A stretch of 44,161 nucleotides of DNA from Coprobacillus sp. CAG:605 (GTDB taxonomy: Bacteria > Bacillota_I > Bacilli_A > RF39 > UBA660): positions 1 through 44,161 of the forward strand of contig HF998244.1 in assembly GCA_000433255.1 (NCBI GenBank), written 5' to 3'. Positions 6,908-15,225 of this stretch are shown piece by piece. Positions within the stretch are counted from its first letter, which is position 1. Each line of letters begins with the position of its first letter. The translations under genes and the position numbers were made by a program. The notes under the pieces were generated by a model that was given only the letters and a program-made list of their open reading frames with translations, had not been told where the DNA came from and made no database searches.

Positions 6908-8272
6908 TTAATTTTTATGTGCTTCTAAGTACTTTCTTACCTCTTCTGCATCATCTAAATGATGTTTTGTATGACCAATAATCTGATAATCTTCATGACC
7001 TTTACCTAATATTAATAGAACATCATTCTTACCAATCATATCTAAACCTTTTCTAATAGCAGTTGGTCTATCTATTTCAACCTCATAATTATCTTTTCTA
7101 ACACCCTTAATAATATCTTCTAATATTGCCTTAGGGTCTTCAGTTCTAGGGTTATCACTTGTAAATATTACATAGTCAGACTTCTCACTCGCAATATTAC
7201 CCATAATTGGTCTCTTAAGCGGGTCTCTATCTCCACCACAACCAACTATTGTAATAACCTTTCCTTTCTTATTTTCTAAGAAAGCAGAAATAATTTTATC
7301 TACAGCGTCTGGAGTATGCGCATAATCAATAACAGCTTCCCCACCATTAACTGAAATCTGTTCACATCTACCTTTAGGAGGATAAATACTCTTAGTAACC
7401 TCAGCAATCTCATCAATACTAAAACCCAAATTGTTAAGTAAAGCTAGACATGTCAAATAATTATAAACATTAAACTTACTTCTTAAATTCGTCTCAATCT
7501 CATACTTCTTACCATCTACCATAAACGAAATAAGTGTTCCCTTATCCGTTTGACTATAATCTAATATCTTATAATTATCCCCTGAATACCCCAAAGTCTT
7601 ATAATTTCCAACTTCAAAATACTTACCATAATCATCATCATTATTAACAATAACTAAACCATCTTTTTTAATCTGCTTCAAAATAAGTAACTTAGCATTT
7701 AAATAATTCTCCATTGTTTTATGATAATCTAAATGATCTTCCGTTAAATTTGTAAACGCTACTTCACTAAACTCTAATCCTTCTACCCTTTTTTCACATA
7801 AAGAATGACTAGAAACCTCCATAACAACATCTGTTACTCCCTGTTCTAAAGCTTCAATAAAATAAGAATATAAATCTAAAATTTCTGGTGTCGTATTATT
7901 AAGTTCATACTTTGTATCCCCATAATAGAACCCAATAGTACCCATATAAGCAGCATTAACCCCTAACTTTTTTAAAGCCTGATAAGTCAAAAAACACGTC
8001 GTAGTCTTTCCATTAGTCCCCGTAACCCCAATAATTCTTAATTTATTAACCTCATCTTTATAATTATCAACAATATACTTTTGCACCCATTCCTTAGTAC
8101 TAGGAACAACTAAAGTCTCTACACTATAACTACCATGTTCACAAACAATTTTTGTAGCGCCAGCCTTAATTGCATCTTCAATATAATCATGTCCATCTAC
8201 TGTAAATCCCTTAATCGCAACAAAAGTATCCCCTGGTTTTACCTTCCTTGAATTAGTCTTAATATTAATCAT
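6908..8272 (-). CDS. murE: UDP-N-acetylmuramoyl-tripeptide synthetase, meso-DAP adding
   Basis: Cytoplasmic Mur ligase that adds the third amino acid to UDP-MurNAc-L-Ala-D-Glu in peptidoglycan synthesis. The N-terminal domain has SRKVKPGDTFVAIKG, the ATP site is GVTGTNGKTTTC (about residues 82-93), the central domain has NNDDD and the C-terminal ligase domain carries SDNPRTEDP. The DNPR motif is the established signature for meso-diaminopimelate rather than L-lysine, so the organism probably has DAP-type wall peptides. Two ATGs are possible; AAGGA directly abuts the first (8281) and is nine bases from the second (8272), which I prefer. The N-terminus is a little short for the family. It is a single-gene unit with its own extended -10 upstream. 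Confidence 0.95.
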   Translation of the reverse strand: MINIKTNSRKVKPGDTFVAIKGFTVDGHDYIEDAIKAGATKIVCEHGSYSVETLVVPSTKEWVQKYIVDNYKDEVNKLRIIGVTGTNGKTTTCFLTYQALKKLGVNAAYMGTIGFYYGDTKYELNNTTPEILDLYSYFIEALEQGVTDVVMEVSSHSLCEKRVEGLEFSEVAFTNLTEDHLDYHKTMENYLNAKLLILKQIKKDGLVIVNNDDDYGKYFEVGNYKTLGYSGDNYKILDYSQTDKGTLISFMVDGKKYEIETNLRSKFNVYNYLTCLALLNNLGFSIDEIAEVTKSIYPPKGRCEQISVNGGEAVIDYAHTPDAVDKIISAFLENKKGKVITIVGCGGDRDPLKRPIMGNIASEKSDYVIFTSDNPRTEDPKAILEDIIKGVRKDNYEVEIDRPTAIRKGLDMIGKNDVLLILGKGHEDYQIIGHTKHHLDDAEEVRKYLEAHKN

Positions 8273-8296
8273 ATACTTCATTCCTTTTCTAGTAAT

Positions 8297-8302
8297 ATTC
8301 TA
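8297..8302 (-). promoter_or_regulatory. Extended -10 promoter of murE
   Basis: TAGAAT preceded by TGA on the - strand, 25 bases before the chosen start. No strong -35. Confidence 0.5.
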
Positions 8303-8351
8303 TCATATATTTATCTAAAGTATTACTAATTTTACATCAAAAAATGTAAAG

Positions 8352-8370
8352 AAAAAAAGGCTTTACGCCT
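8352..8370 (-). terminator. Terminator of tex-asnB
   Basis: AGGC-GTAAA-GCCT on the - strand followed by seven T (8352-8358); overlaps the asnB stop. Confidence 0.65.
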
Positions 8371-10183
8371 CAAAATACTGTTGATACCAAACAATAAATG
8401 TATATATCGTCCATACTTTCTTATAACAATCTTTCTTACCCTTTTTATGATCTTCTAAAAGCCTCATAATCTTTTTATAGTTAAATAACTCTTTAGCTAT
8501 CGGTAAATTAAACTTAGTCTTAATCTCTTCATAAAGATCATCATCTCTTATCCATTCTCTTAATGGAACCGGGAAACCTAACTTCTTCTTCTTATATGAT
8601 TCATTAGGAATCACTCTTTTAGCAGCCATTCTAAGGGCTGGTTTCGTTGTTTCTTCATTAACCTTCGCCCATTGTGGTAATTTCCTTGCCACCTCATAAA
8701 CACTTTTATCTAAGAAAGGCGTTCTTGCTTCTAATCCAAACATCATAGTAGTTCTGTCAACAGCATGTAAAAAGTCTCTTACTAACCAAAAATAATAGTC
8801 AATCGCTTGTCTTTTTACTAAGTTAGAATTATCTTTATAATCTTCATAAAAAGGTGCCACTATATCCTTAGTATCAATTTGATTTTTAAAATTAACTATC
8901 CCCTTAGCTTCTTTATCTCTAAATACTCTTCCTAACCCAATACTATATTCTTCTAGTTTTCTACCTCTTCTATATACAAAGTTTAACCCTCTAACCTCTG
9001 GAAACAATCCTGCAATATTAGAAGCCAATCTTCTTATTGGATAAGGTATTTTCATATACCACTGATTATCTACTTCTTCTCGGTAATTTAAATATCCTCC
9101 AAATAATTCATCAGCCCCTTCACCTGAGGTTACAACCTTAACATCTTCACTAGCTATTTGAGCTACAAAGTATAGAGCAATAGCACTAGGATCCGCCAAA
9201 GGCTCATCCATATGATACATAATACTTGGTAAAGCCGATACATACTCATCTTTAGTTATCTTCTTTGACTTATTTTCAATTCCAAGTTTATCCGCTAAGT
9301 CTTTAGCGTACCCAATCTCATCATACTTAGGGTTATCATACCCTACTGTAAAAGTCTTATCTGGTTTCATTAAAGATACTAAGTAAGAAGAATCTATTCC
9401 ACTTGATAAGAATGAGCCAACTTCTACATCACTTATTTGATGATATTCCACCGAATCTCTCATTGCTTCATCAATATCTTCAACTATCTTATTCATTTTT
9501 TGTTCTGTTTCATTAAATTCTAAGTGAAAATATCTTTCTATTTCTATCTTACCATCTTTATAAGTCAAAGTATGTCCTGGTTCTAAACGATATACTCCTT
9601 TAAAAAAGGTTTCTTCCGTTGGTGTCGAATTAAAACATAAATATGCCGATAATATTTCTTTATTTAATTCTTTCTTAAAATCCGGATGATCTAAGAATGC
9701 CTTAATCTCACTAGCAAACATTAAAGTATCATTAAACTTTGCATAGTAAAGTGGTTTAATTCCAAAATGATCTCGTGCCATAAACAAAGTTTTGGTATTT
9801 TGGTCCCATATTGCAAAGGCAAACATCCCTCTTAAATGTTCAACAACATTTTTACCCCATTCTTCATAGCCATGAATAATAACCTCCGTATCACTTTTAT
9901 TTTTAAACTTATGACCTTTGCCTTTTAACTCATCCTTTAACTCTACAAAGTTATATATCTCTCCATTAAAAACAATTACAATACTATTATCTTCATTATA
10001 CATTGGCTGACTACCAGTACTTAAATCAATAATTGACAACCTACGATGTGCCAAAGCCACATCATCATCAATAAAATACCCTTCTCCATCCGGACCACGA
10101 TACTTAATTCTATCAGCCATTTTCTTTATAACTTCATCTTTATTTTTAATATTTTTATTAACAAATCCTGCTATTCCACACAT
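8363..10183 (-). CDS. asnB: Asparagine synthase (glutamine-hydrolysing)
   Basis: Makes asparagine from aspartate, ATP and glutamine in the cytoplasm. The first residues MCGIAGF expose the catalytic Cys after Met removal; this is the class II glutaminase domain with RGPDGEG, AHRRLSIIDLS and SDTEVIIHGYEEWG. The synthetase domain follows with the PP-loop FLSSGIDSSYL (about residue 255) and TSGEGADELFGGY. At 606 aa it has the length of the longer bacterial AsnB forms. AGGAGG precedes the ATG. It starts 24 bases after tex and probably shares its transcript, ending at the hairpin overlapping its stop codon. Related enzymes amidate DAP or surface polymers, but the residues here fit ordinary AsnB. 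Confidence 0.94.
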   Translation of the reverse strand: MCGIAGFVNKNIKNKDEVIKKMADRIKYRGPDGEGYFIDDDVALAHRRLSIIDLSTGSQPMYNEDNSIVIVFNGEIYNFVELKDELKGKGHKFKNKSDTEVIIHGYEEWGKNVVEHLRGMFAFAIWDQNTKTLFMARDHFGIKPLYYAKFNDTLMFASEIKAFLDHPDFKKELNKEILSAYLCFNSTPTEETFFKGVYRLEPGHTLTYKDGKIEIERYFHLEFNETEQKMNKIVEDIDEAMRDSVEYHQISDVEVGSFLSSGIDSSYLVSLMKPDKTFTVGYDNPKYDEIGYAKDLADKLGIENKSKKITKDEYVSALPSIMYHMDEPLADPSAIALYFVAQIASEDVKVVTSGEGADELFGGYLNYREEVDNQWYMKIPYPIRRLASNIAGLFPEVRGLNFVYRRGRKLEEYSIGLGRVFRDKEAKGIVNFKNQIDTKDIVAPFYEDYKDNSNLVKRQAIDYYFWLVRDFLHAVDRTTMMFGLEARTPFLDKSVYEVARKLPQWAKVNEETTKPALRMAAKRVIPNESYKKKKLGFPVPLREWIRDDDLYEEIKTKFNLPIAKELFNYKKIMRLLEDHKKGKKDCYKKVWTIYTFIVWYQQYFEA

Positions 10184-10207
10184 AATTATCCTCCTAATAT
10201 TTAATAA

Positions 10208-12334
10208 CTAGCTTAGCGGTATTAAAGAAAGTGCTACTTTTTGTTTATCTTTATCAACATCACAAACATACACCGTTACAATATCGCCAACATTAACAAC
10301 TTCTTTTGGATCTTTAACGAAAGTCTTAGCCATTTTCGAAATATGTACTAAACCATCATCATGTAGTCCAATATCTACAAAGGCCCCAAAACTAGTAACA
10401 TTTCTAACTGTTCCTTGTAATTCCATACCAACCTTTAAATCTTTAAGTTCTAGAATATCACTCTTTAAAATAGGAGCTTCTAAACTATCTCTTGGATCAA
10501 GTCCTGGCGTACTTAATTCTTTAATAATATCCTCAATTGTAAAAGTATCACTCTCTAACTTCGTACTTAACTCTTTTACATTAGCTTTACTTAAAACATC
10601 CTTAAAAGTTGTATTATTAATATCCTTAATATCTAAGTTTAATTCCTTTAACAACCTATTCGTCAACTCATATGACTCTGGATGTATTCCCGTATTATCT
10701 AAAGGGTTAACGCCCTTAACCCGTAAAAATCCTACTGCTTGTTCATAAACTTTATCACTAATTCCCTTAACATTCTTTAAATCTTCCCGACTAGTAAAAG
10801 CTCTCTCTTCCTTAGCTTTATAAATTTTTTCAATAACACTCTTCGTTAAGCCTGATATATATTTCAAAATAGACTTTGACGCTGTATTGACATTAACTCC
10901 CACTTCATTTACAACCTTCGAAACTGTAAAATCTAATGATTCATTAAGTTCTTTTTGATTAACATCATGTTGATATTCCCCAATACCTATTGATTTAGGA
11001 TCAATTTTAACTAACTCCGAAAGTGGGTCTTGAATACGACGTCCAATTGACACTGCACTACGTTTTTCAACTGTTAAATCAGGAAACTCTTCTTTAGCTA
11101 GCGGACTTGCTGAATATACACTAGCACCTGCTTCACTAACAATTACATACTTAACTTTAGTACCTTTAATAACCTCACTAACAAACTTTTCACTCTCACG
11201 CGAAGCCGTCCCATTGCCTATCGCAATTAAATCAATATTATATTTATCAATTAATTCCAACATTTTCTTCGCACTACCCGCTTTATCATTGTGCGGTTCA
11301 TGAGGATATATAACGGCAATTTCAAGTAAAGCTCCACTATAATCTAAAACAGCTAACTTACATCCCGTTCTAAAAGCTGGGTCAAACCCTAAAACCCTTG
11401 AATTCTTAACCGGCCTTGTTAAAAGAAGATTTTCTAAATTAGCTTGGAACGTTTCAATCGCTTTTTTACTTGCATTATCCGTTAATTCACTTCTAATCTC
11501 TCTTTCAATACTAGGCATAATAAGTCTTTTTAATGAATCTTTAATACTGGCTTTTACAACATCTACAACATAAGATTCTTTATTTTTAATCCATTTATTC
11601 TCTTGATTAGCTTGAATATAATCTAAATCATACTCTAATCCTACACTAAGTATTTTATGGTCTTCTCCTCTATTCATAGCCAAAATATGAAAATGCTTTG
11701 CATACTTTATTCTCTCACTAAAATTATAATACATTTCATATAGTTTATTTTCATCTACTGCCTTTGGCTTTAACTTTGAAGTTATTAAACCATTATTATA
11801 AACATAATTTCTTATATACTTTCTAGTATTTGCATTATCACTTATCCATTCCGCAATAATATAAGAAGCTCCCTCTAAAGCCTTATCTACATCCATATTA
11901 TAACCACTTGCTAAAGCCTCTATACTTCCTTTAATAGGAAAAGCCATAATTTTTTTAGCTAAAGGCTCTAACCCCGCTTTAATTGCTTCTGTAGCTTTAG
12001 TTTTCTTCTTTTCTTTATATGGTCTATAAACATCTTCAATTTCCGTTAACTTACTACAAGCAAGAACACTATTTCTTATCTCTTCAGTAAGAAGACCTTT
12101 CTCATCAATTAATCTTATAACATCTTCTTTACGTTTTAATAAATTCTCTTGATATTTATATTGTTCTTCTATTGCTCTTATTTGATCTTCATTAAGATTT
12201 CCTGTACGTTCTTTTCTATATCTAGCTATAAAAGGTATAGTTGCCCCTTCACTAAGTAAGCTTAATACTTCTCCTATTTGTTTAGTACTAATTTTCAAAG
12301 TACTAGCTAATTGTTCTATTATGTTATTACTCAT
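10208..12334 (-). CDS. tex: Tex family RNA-binding transcription accessory protein
   Basis: Conserved cytoplasmic nucleic-acid-binding protein linked in other bacteria to transcription and toxin expression. At 708 aa it has the full Tex architecture: N-terminal helical domain with IPFIARYRKERTGNL (about 30-45), a YqgF-like RNase H fold with VLGFDPAFRTGCKLAVLD (about 315-335), helix-hairpin-helix repeats with TASKSILKYISGLT, and a C-terminal S1 domain with VGMELQGTVRNVTSFGAFVDIG (split here as VGMELQGTVRNV and TSFGAFVDIG). A longer frame starts seven codons upstream, but GAGAGG is well placed for ATG 12334. The promoter lies inside the terminator of the upstream gene. Probably co-transcribed with asnB. 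Confidence 0.95.
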   Translation of the reverse strand: MSNNIIEQLASTLKISTKQIGEVLSLLSEGATIPFIARYRKERTGNLNEDQIRAIEEQYKYQENLLKRKEDVIRLIDEKGLLTEEIRNSVLACSKLTEIEDVYRPYKEKKKTKATEAIKAGLEPLAKKIMAFPIKGSIEALASGYNMDVDKALEGASYIIAEWISDNANTRKYIRNYVYNNGLITSKLKPKAVDENKLYEMYYNFSERIKYAKHFHILAMNRGEDHKILSVGLEYDLDYIQANQENKWIKNKESYVVDVVKASIKDSLKRLIMPSIEREIRSELTDNASKKAIETFQANLENLLLTRPVKNSRVLGFDPAFRTGCKLAVLDYSGALLEIAVIYPHEPHNDKAGSAKKMLELIDKYNIDLIAIGNGTASRESEKFVSEVIKGTKVKYVIVSEAGASVYSASPLAKEEFPDLTVEKRSAVSIGRRIQDPLSELVKIDPKSIGIGEYQHDVNQKELNESLDFTVSKVVNEVGVNVNTASKSILKYISGLTKSVIEKIYKAKEERAFTSREDLKNVKGISDKVYEQAVGFLRVKGVNPLDNTGIHPESYELTNRLLKELNLDIKDINNTTFKDVLSKANVKELSTKLESDTFTIEDIIKELSTPGLDPRDSLEAPILKSDILELKDLKVGMELQGTVRNVTSFGAFVDIGLHDDGLVHISKMAKTFVKDPKEVVNVGDIVTVYVCDVDKDKQKVALSLIPLS

Positions 12335-12360
12335 TCTTTTACCTCTCTTACACACAATTA

Positions 12361-12389
12361 ATTATATTAAAAAAAGACCTTCAGGTCAA
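12361..12389 (-). promoter_or_regulatory. Promoter of tex, overlapping an upstream terminator
   Basis: On the - strand TTGACC (12384-12389), 17 bases, TATAAT (12361-12366). The -35 is formed by one arm of the hairpin that ends the upstream gene. Confidence 0.75.
12369..12387 (-). terminator. Terminator of the glycine-rich protein gene
   Basis: GACC-TGAA-GGTC on the - strand followed by seven T (12369-12375). Confidence 0.7.
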
Positions 12390-12406
12390 TTTTAGTTTTA
12401 TATTAT

Positions 12407-13747
12407 TTATCCTATATATGTTATTCTAGCGTAGCCATTTCCTTTTTTGGCACAATTTTCAGTTGGGGTTTCTTCAGCACACGTTGTAGACACTGTTTTA
12501 GTAGTTTCTTCACTACTTTCTGTACAATTATAGCAATACATTGCTTTATTAGTTAATAATGAATTTCCTATATATCCAGATCCTCCAGCTCCGGGAATAG
12601 CATCATTAAGGTGATCATTCACATCTGCAATATATCCACCATAGCCACCAAAGTAGCCGCCACCTCCACCGCCTCCAGGAGTACCAGCAGAATCCGATCC
12701 ATGACCACCTTGCCCAAATTTATAGCCTGAAATTTGAGTACCATTTACACTATATAAAGCTTCACTTTTATATCCTATGGTTCCATTAAAACCCCCACCA
12801 TTACCAGAAGTATAATTCCAAGCAGCTCCGCCGCCTCCTCCAGAAACTATTAAAATATCGGATTTATTATTTTCTAAATTAAATAACAATTTTGCAACTC
12901 GAGAAATATGCGTTGCACCGCCACCTCCACCGCTAGCGTCATCATCTTTCTTATCCCAATGACCATTCCCGCCACCATTAAAGCCGCCTAAACTGTCAGC
13001 AACATTTATTTTTCCATCAGAGCCATGGCCACCAGTATATATGTATAACGTTTCATCTTTATTTAAACTTATAAATCCAATTGAATATCCACCATAGCCA
13101 CCAATATCTTGATAAGCTCCATTCATTATAGATTTTCCACCTTGAGCACCCCAGGTTTCAAGTTTATAGGTTCCTGTTTTTGGCACAGTAAATACTTGCT
13201 CAGCTCCAGTATAATTAAAAATATACTCAGTCTTAAAAACAAAATATACACTACATTTAATCTTTTTTGTAGCATTTTCTATTGTTATTGCAACAACTAC
13301 ATTACCAGAAGAATCAAATTTAACAGGAATCATCCCTTGAGCCAGTTCTGGTGCTTCTGCAATTACATTGTCTTTATATATTTGCTTAAAATATACCCCA
13401 CATTTAATCTTTTTTGTAGCATTTTCTATTGTTATTGCCCATTTGTCATTATCCCATGTACCAAATGCTTCGTTATCACATACTATTTTATCTACAACGT
13501 AGCCATCGCCTTTACCTGGTATTTCATTTGACCATTCACCATCTATATAACTAGCAATAAAATAATCATTCTTTATAAAAGGTTCAACAGTGGTTTCATA
13601 CATAGTCATTTCATTACTACTACTAAATTTAGAATATGAAAAATATATAATTCCTAAAATAACTAATACTAAAGTTAGAGTTATGGCATATATTCTAAAT
13701 ATTTGTTCTTTATGTTGAGCCCACCAAAGTTTTCTTTTAAAGTTCAT
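12407..13747 (-). CDS. Membrane-anchored glycine-rich surface protein
   Basis: A 446-aa protein with a short basic cytoplasmic N-terminus and one membrane segment (about 18-38), so the rest should face outward. Two near-identical segments ending in KKIKCGVYF and KKIKCSVYF (about residues 103-120 and 152-169) flank a linker with LAQGMIPVKFD. From about 180 on it is a glycine-rich domain with FNYTGAEQVFTVP, WGAQGG, GGYGGYS and GGGGGATHIS, ending in GNGYARITYIG, the pattern of the ALK/LTK-type glycine-rich domain found in many gut Firmicutes surface proteins. Paired Cys near the end (YCYNC) may form disulphides. The RBS AGGTGG is buried in a 10-bp hairpin and a G8-containing leader ORF lies upstream, so expression may be switched. 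Function is not known; adhesion or colony surface structure is a guess. Confidence 0.8.
   Translation of the reverse strand: MNFKRKLWWAQHKEQIFRIYAITLTLVLVILGIIYFSYSKFSSSNEMTMYETTVEPFIKNDYFIASYIDGEWSNEIPGKGDGYVVDKIVCDNEAFGTWDNDKWAITIENATKKIKCGVYFKQIYKDNVIAEAPELAQGMIPVKFDSSGNVVVAITIENATKKIKCSVYFVFKTEYIFNYTGAEQVFTVPKTGTYKLETWGAQGGKSIMNGAYQDIGGYGGYSIGFISLNKDETLYIYTGGHGSDGKINVADSLGGFNGGGNGHWDKKDDDASGGGGGATHISRVAKLLFNLENNKSDILIVSGGGGGAAWNYTSGNGGGFNGTIGYKSEALYSVNGTQISGYKFGQGGHGSDSAGTPGGGGGGGYFGGYGGYIADVNDHLNDAIPGAGGSGYIGNSLLTNKAMYCYNCTESSEETTKTVSTTCAEETPTENCAKKGNGYARITYIG
13241..13291 (-). repeat. 51-bp in-frame direct repeat, copy 2 (in reading order)
   Basis: Matches 13388-13438 except at two positions; the offset is 147 bases, exactly 49 codons, so recombination between copies would delete 49 residues without a frameshift. 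Confidence 0.9.
13388..13438 (-). repeat. 51-bp in-frame direct repeat, copy 1 (in reading order)
   Basis: Partner of 13241-13291; encodes the AITIENATKKIKC segment. Confidence 0.9.
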
Positions 13748-13750
13748 ATA

Positions 13751-13775
13751 GATACACCACCTAACGTGGTATATC
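13751..13775 (-). promoter_or_regulatory. RBS-sequestering hairpin before the glycine-rich gene
   Basis: On the - strand GATATACCAC-GTTAG-GTGGTGTATC is a 10-bp stem (one G-U). The only ribosome binding site of the gene, AGGTGG, lies in the loop and 3' arm, four bases before the ATG begins to clear the stem. The hairpin should block initiation unless opened. Confidence 0.7.
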
Positions 13776-13786
13776 TAGAGGATATC

Positions 13787-13840
13787 TTACTTAGTAGTAA
13801 AAATACCCCCCCCATTTTGTTTACTTTGTGTAAATAACAT
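13787..13840 (-). CDS. 17-aa leader ORF with G8 tract
   Basis: ATG at 13840 has AAGGA at 13848-13852, seven bases upstream, and encodes MLFTQSKQNGGGIFTTK. The three Gly codons come from a run of eight G (complement at 13806-13813). As sequenced it stops at TAA (13787-13789), before the RBS hairpin. If one G were lost, the frame would stay open through the hairpin and stop at a TGA that overlaps the ATG of the glycine-rich gene (ATGA). One more G would stop it at once. The layout suits slipped-strand phase variation by translational coupling. The ORF geometry is read directly; the switch is inferred. Confidence 0.6.
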   Translation of the reverse strand: MLFTQSKQNGGGIFTTK

Positions 13841-13860
13841 AAAATATCCTTCTTTCCAAG

Positions 13861-13875
13861 TGAACTAATAGTTCA
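13861..13875. promoter_or_regulatory. Palindrome downstream of the glycine-rich gene promoter
   Basis: TGAACTAATAGTTCA is a perfect 7-bp-arm palindrome about 10-25 bases after the predicted transcription start; either an operator or a stabilising 5' hairpin. Confidence 0.5.
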
Positions 13876-13889
13876 TATTCTATATACAA

Positions 13890-13895
13890 AGTATA
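13890..13895 (-). promoter_or_regulatory. Extended -10 promoter of the glycine-rich gene
   Basis: TATACT preceded by TGT on the - strand. No convincing -35; distance to the leader ATG is about 50 bases. Confidence 0.55.
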
Positions 13896-13992
13896 ACACA
13901 TTTTATCGTATTTTGGCATAATTTTTAGCATGTTCAAAAAAGTCCTAAAATTAGCCAAAAATTAACATTTTGCACCTTTTTCTAACGACTTT

Positions 13993-14025
13993 CAAAAAAG
14001 ACTAACCTTTAAATAAGATTAATCT
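13993..14025 (-). terminator. Terminator of the CmpB-phosphoesterase operon
   Basis: On the - strand an 11-bp stem (two G-U pairs; arms 14025-14015 and 14009-13999) with a five-base loop, followed by six T (13993-13998). Confidence 0.8.
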
Positions 14026-14031
14026 TCTAAA

Positions 14032-15225
14032 TTATTCACTAAATTTTACATTAATAGAAGTAATTTCTGCAATAGTGCCAACCCTCATATTAGGTCCATA
14101 TAACCCAACTCCACTAGTAACCACACTATTCATATTCCCATACTTCTTTTTACCATATGGATTCTTCCACATTAAACCAACCGTAACATTTCCCGGAAAC
14201 ATTTGACCATCATGCGTATGCCCCGATAAATCTAAATCTACCCCAGCATCATTTAGTTCTTCTAACTGTCTTGGTTGATGGTCAATAACAAATATTGGCT
14301 TCGTTTTATCTAAGTCTTTAGTTAACTCATCAGGACTTTTTCTTACATCAATATCTCGTCCCGGTCTTGTTGCATCTGCTCTACCTATCAAATAAAAGGC
14401 ATCATCTACCAATACATAATCATCTCTAAGTAACATTACATTACTATCTTTTAAAAGTTCATCCATACGAGTATCACTCATTTTCTTATCATGTTGTTTA
14501 AACGTAAACCCCACCAATGTTTTCTCATAAATATCATGATTACCATAAACAGCATAAATCCCATACTTAGAATTTATACTCTTGAACAACTCTTTTATTT
14601 TTTCTGGCTCTCTAATAGCGTCATAACTATTATCAAAAATATCTCCTGCCATAACCACAATATCGGGATTTTCCGCATTAATATTATCAACCATTCTTTT
14701 AATTTGAGCCGCTCCAATATTATACCCAATATGCAAATCAGCTACTAAAACAACTTTCATATCATTTATATTCTCTACTTTTTTATTTATCAAAACGTCA
14801 TACTTCGTTGTATGTACAATTCTTGCATTAACCACCCCATAAGTACAAATAAAAACAATAATTGCTATGCAAACTAACCCATTATAAAAATAAGCCTTAG
14901 CCGTAAATAATCTACTAGTATCATACTTCTTACTCTTTTTCAAAAAAATTCGTATACCATCTGCCACACATATAGTTAAAAAAATATAAAGCATACATCC
15001 AAGCCAATAGTTTCCCGTACAAACCAATAATCTTTCTAAATTAGATTTTGGCAATAAAAAACCAATTAATGGTGATATTGCAAATAAAAAATATATAGAA
15101 AGCAACATATATTTAAATACTTTGTTCTTAAAATAGTCACTTGTAACATGAAACCATTTAAGTATTCTTCTAAACAAATAATAATTAACTAACAAATATA
15201 ATGGCGAAAGAAAAATAGATATCAT
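14032..15225 (-). CDS. Membrane-bound metallophosphoesterase (YkuE/YkoQ-like)
   Basis: A calcineurin-like phosphoesterase of the membrane-anchored type; some relatives act on lipid or cell-wall precursors, but the substrate here is unknown. The first about 135 residues hold four hydrophobic membrane segments. The catalytic domain then shows the metal motifs in order: VADLHIG (about 163), MAGDIFDN (about 192), YGNHDIY (about 227), IDHQPRQ (about 312) and SGHTHDGQ (about 333). The start ATG overlaps the TGA of the upstream CmpB-type gene by ATGA, with AGGAGG seven bases before it, so the two are translationally coupled and probably work together at the membrane. Length 397 aa is normal for the family. 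Confidence 0.93.
   Translation of the reverse strand: MISIFLSPLYLLVNYYLFRRILKWFHVTSDYFKNKVFKYMLLSIYFLFAISPLIGFLLPKSNLERLLVCTGNYWLGCMLYIFLTICVADGIRIFLKKSKKYDTSRLFTAKAYFYNGLVCIAIIVFICTYGVVNARIVHTTKYDVLINKKVENINDMKVVLVADLHIGYNIGAAQIKRMVDNINAENPDIVVMAGDIFDNSYDAIREPEKIKELFKSINSKYGIYAVYGNHDIYEKTLVGFTFKQHDKKMSDTRMDELLKDSNVMLLRDDYVLVDDAFYLIGRADATRPGRDIDVRKSPDELTKDLDKTKPIFVIDHQPRQLEELNDAGVDLDLSGHTHDGQMFPGNVTVGLMWKNPYGKKKYGNMNSVVTSGVGLYGPNMRVGTIAEITSINVKFSE

Noticed and set aside
13109..13531. 140-codon + strand frame opposite the glycine-rich gene
   Set aside because: It lies wholly antisense to a gene with recognisable domains, has odd composition and no RBS; a shadow frame.
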